IMG/VR virus record: IMGVR_UViG_3300023116_000192
Coordinates: 1-32,427 of that record
Length of the DNA stretch: 32,427 bases
Strand: one strand, 5' to 3'
Source: a virus
Below, one piece after another: positions 31,285-32,427 of this stretch. A program made the translations under genes and the position numbers. Each line of letters opens with the position of its first letter. Position 1 is the stretch's first letter. Under the pieces are notes generated by a model. That model made no database searches. It was not told where the DNA came from and worked only from the letters and a program-made list of their open reading frames with translations.

Positions 31285-31663
31285 ACTAGGTGTTTCAAAC
31301 CCTGTCTCAGCAGGTCAAGTAATCGGGTCTTACAATGCTTCAAGCGTAAGCGATACCGATTGGCACACACTAACAAGCAATGAGTTCTATGATGCAACCA
31401 CAGGAACACAACTTGCTGATGGATTGCAATTTGCTTTTGTGGCCTTAATCAGTTCATCGACTTCCACTCTTAGTTATTTGAAGCTAAGAGAAGCAAGTGG
31501 AGCAGGTGATGGAAAGACCAACACTGATGGGGTAATACCTGTCTTTGGTCGTTTTGAAGTTGACGTGCAAGCCCTTCAAGATGGTGCAAGTGTGACTTCG
31601 ATTGCTTATGCCAAAGGTGCTACAGGTGACAGTGTTGTCCTTGTTGCTGGCTTCAATAAATAA
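31274..31663 (+). CDS. small structural protein before the tail fibre
   Basis: This 129-aa protein is not recognised. It is β-rich and rich in S, T, G, A and D (QVIGSYNASSVSDTDWHTL, LQFAFVALISSSTSTLSYL, FGRFEVDVQALQDGASVTS). The style resembles capsid/fibre accessory proteins or the N-terminal attachment part of fibres. It overlaps the holin stop by about 11 bases and precedes the fibre gene by 11 bases behind the ribosome site AAGGTGGTG. Confidence 0.5.
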   Translation: MGNKLGVSNPVSAGQVIGSYNASSVSDTDWHTLTSNEFYDATTGTQLADGLQFAFVALISSSTSTLSYLKLREASGAGDGKTNTDGVIPVFGRFEVDVQALQDGASVTSIAYAKGATGDSVVLVAGFNK

Positions 31664-31674
31664 GGTGGTGATTC

Positions 31675-32427
31675 ATGGCGATTAAATTAGATACCTTTTC
31701 GAGTGCTGGCGGTGGAGCAGGTACAGACAACCTTGATGATGTTACTTCAAGAGGTGCTACAACTACCAACGCAATCACAGTTGGTGGTGTAACCGTTGGT
31801 ACAGAGTACACGCTACCAAGTGCAGATGGTTCAACCAATCAATACTTAAAAACTGATGGTGCAGGTAATTTAAGTTTTGCTGATTTAGACATCACAGGCG
31901 GCTTGACTTATCAAGGTGCTTTCAATGCTACAGCTGGCACACCTGACATAAGCAACGCTGAAAAAGGTGACTTCTATGTCATTGACACAGCTGGCACAAT
32001 CTATGGTCAAACTTGGGCGGTGGGAGATCACTTGCTTGTCAATGAAGACATGGGTGGAACTATCACCAACAGCAAGATTGACAAGATTGATAATACTGAC
32101 CAAGTTACAAGCGTTAACGGAAACACAGGTGCTGTTGTTCTTAGTGGTGATGACTTGGCAGCCGACCACACAGCGGTGAACTACACAGCGACCAATGCCA
32201 ACATTGATGGTCATCTAAGTGGGATTGATACTGCTATTGGTGCAAGTTTAAGTCCAACCCTCGATGACGTGACCACCAACGGAAACACAACCACCAACAC
32301 CATTGAAGTTGGTCAAGTCACTGTCAGTGGTGACATCTTGGCAAGTAGTGCAGACACAAGAACCATTGGTGCAGAAGGTACAAGGTTCATCACTTATTAT
32401 GGTGACATGAATGGAGCGATAAGATTC
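31675..32427 (+). CDS. tail fibre protein, truncated by the window end
   Basis: The frame opens at ATG 31675 and stays open to the last base (251 codons), so the C-terminus lies beyond the window. The sequence has fibre-type repeats: LDDVTSRGATTTNAITVGGVTV near the N-terminus and LDDVTTNGNTTTNTIEVGQVTV about 177 residues later (each ~20 residues, 'LDDVT..G..TTN.I.VG.VTV'). A 'KTDGAGNLSFADLD' segment and the motif VNGNTGAVVLS complete it. These repeats probably form β-helical or trimeric shafts. The ribosome site AAGGTGGTG is strong. It is the receptor-binding candidate, with the receptor-binding tip missing from view. Confidence 0.75.
   Translation, partial: MAIKLDTFSSAGGGAGTDNLDDVTSRGATTTNAITVGGVTVGTEYTLPSADGSTNQYLKTDGAGNLSFADLDITGGLTYQGAFNATAGTPDISNAEKGDFYVIDTAGTIYGQTWAVGDHLLVNEDMGGTITNSKIDKIDNTDQVTSVNGNTGAVVLSGDDLAADHTAVNYTATNANIDGHLSGIDTAIGASLSPTLDDVTTNGNTTTNTIEVGQVTVSGDILASSADTRTIGAEGTRFITYYGDMNGAIRF

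Overview
The window is almost wholly one tailed-phage genome (or most of one) with a siphovirus layout. It has a large and small terminase, a Mu-type portal, protease and minor head protein, an HK97-fold-type capsid gene, a tail tube, a lambda-type G/GT frameshift pair, a tape measure and no tail sheath. Genes are tightly packed, with many ATGA or TAATG stop/start overlaps and moderate GC. I see no tRNA, CRISPR, integrase or transposase. The host cannot be named from this sequence. The lysis and head genes fit a bacterial, probably Gram-negative, host. The tail-fibre gene runs off the right edge, so the window is cut at least there.

Left block (39-1051, + strand): three small membrane proteins with coiled-coil or periplasmic parts. 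If the genome is circular or permuted they would lie downstream of the fibre gene and could be lysis or spanin-type proteins. Control/recombination block (1077-2916, - strand): Cro/CI-like HTH regulator, a very acidic 54-aa protein, a small membrane protein and a RecT-like annealing protein, read from a TTGACA promoter that diverges from the replication genes.

Replication block (3050-8938, + strand): an initiator gene with six palindromic iterons inside its coding sequence followed by an AT-rich stretch (a lambda-O-type origin), then a DnaC-like helicase loader and a terminator hairpin. After a roughly 300-base leader come a ribbon-helix-helix protein, an overlapping out-of-frame ORF, SSB, an HTH/coiled-coil protein, a large GHKL-type ATPase, a recombinase-tail-like HTH protein and ThyX.

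Packaging/head block (9110-20082): TerS, TerL, then an unexpected two-gene cassette: a class III nucleotide cyclase with a C-terminal membrane anchor, overlapping a second membrane/coiled-coil protein. The cassette ends in a perfect 11-bp inverted repeat. Then come the portal, a fused protease/scaffold ORF with an in-frame internal start, decoration protein, major capsid, Mu-F-like protein, connector and neck proteins.

Tail/lysis block (20086-32427): tube, G and GT through a G GGA AAA slippery site, tape measure, three tail-tip structural proteins, a 1028-aa hub-like protein, a CHAP-type endolysin, a two-TM holin candidate, a small structural protein and a truncated fibre.

The strongest leads are the membrane-anchored cyclase cassette between terL and portal, the GHKL ATPase, the iteron origin whose repeats break the reading frame of the protein around them, and the acidic 54-aa protein.
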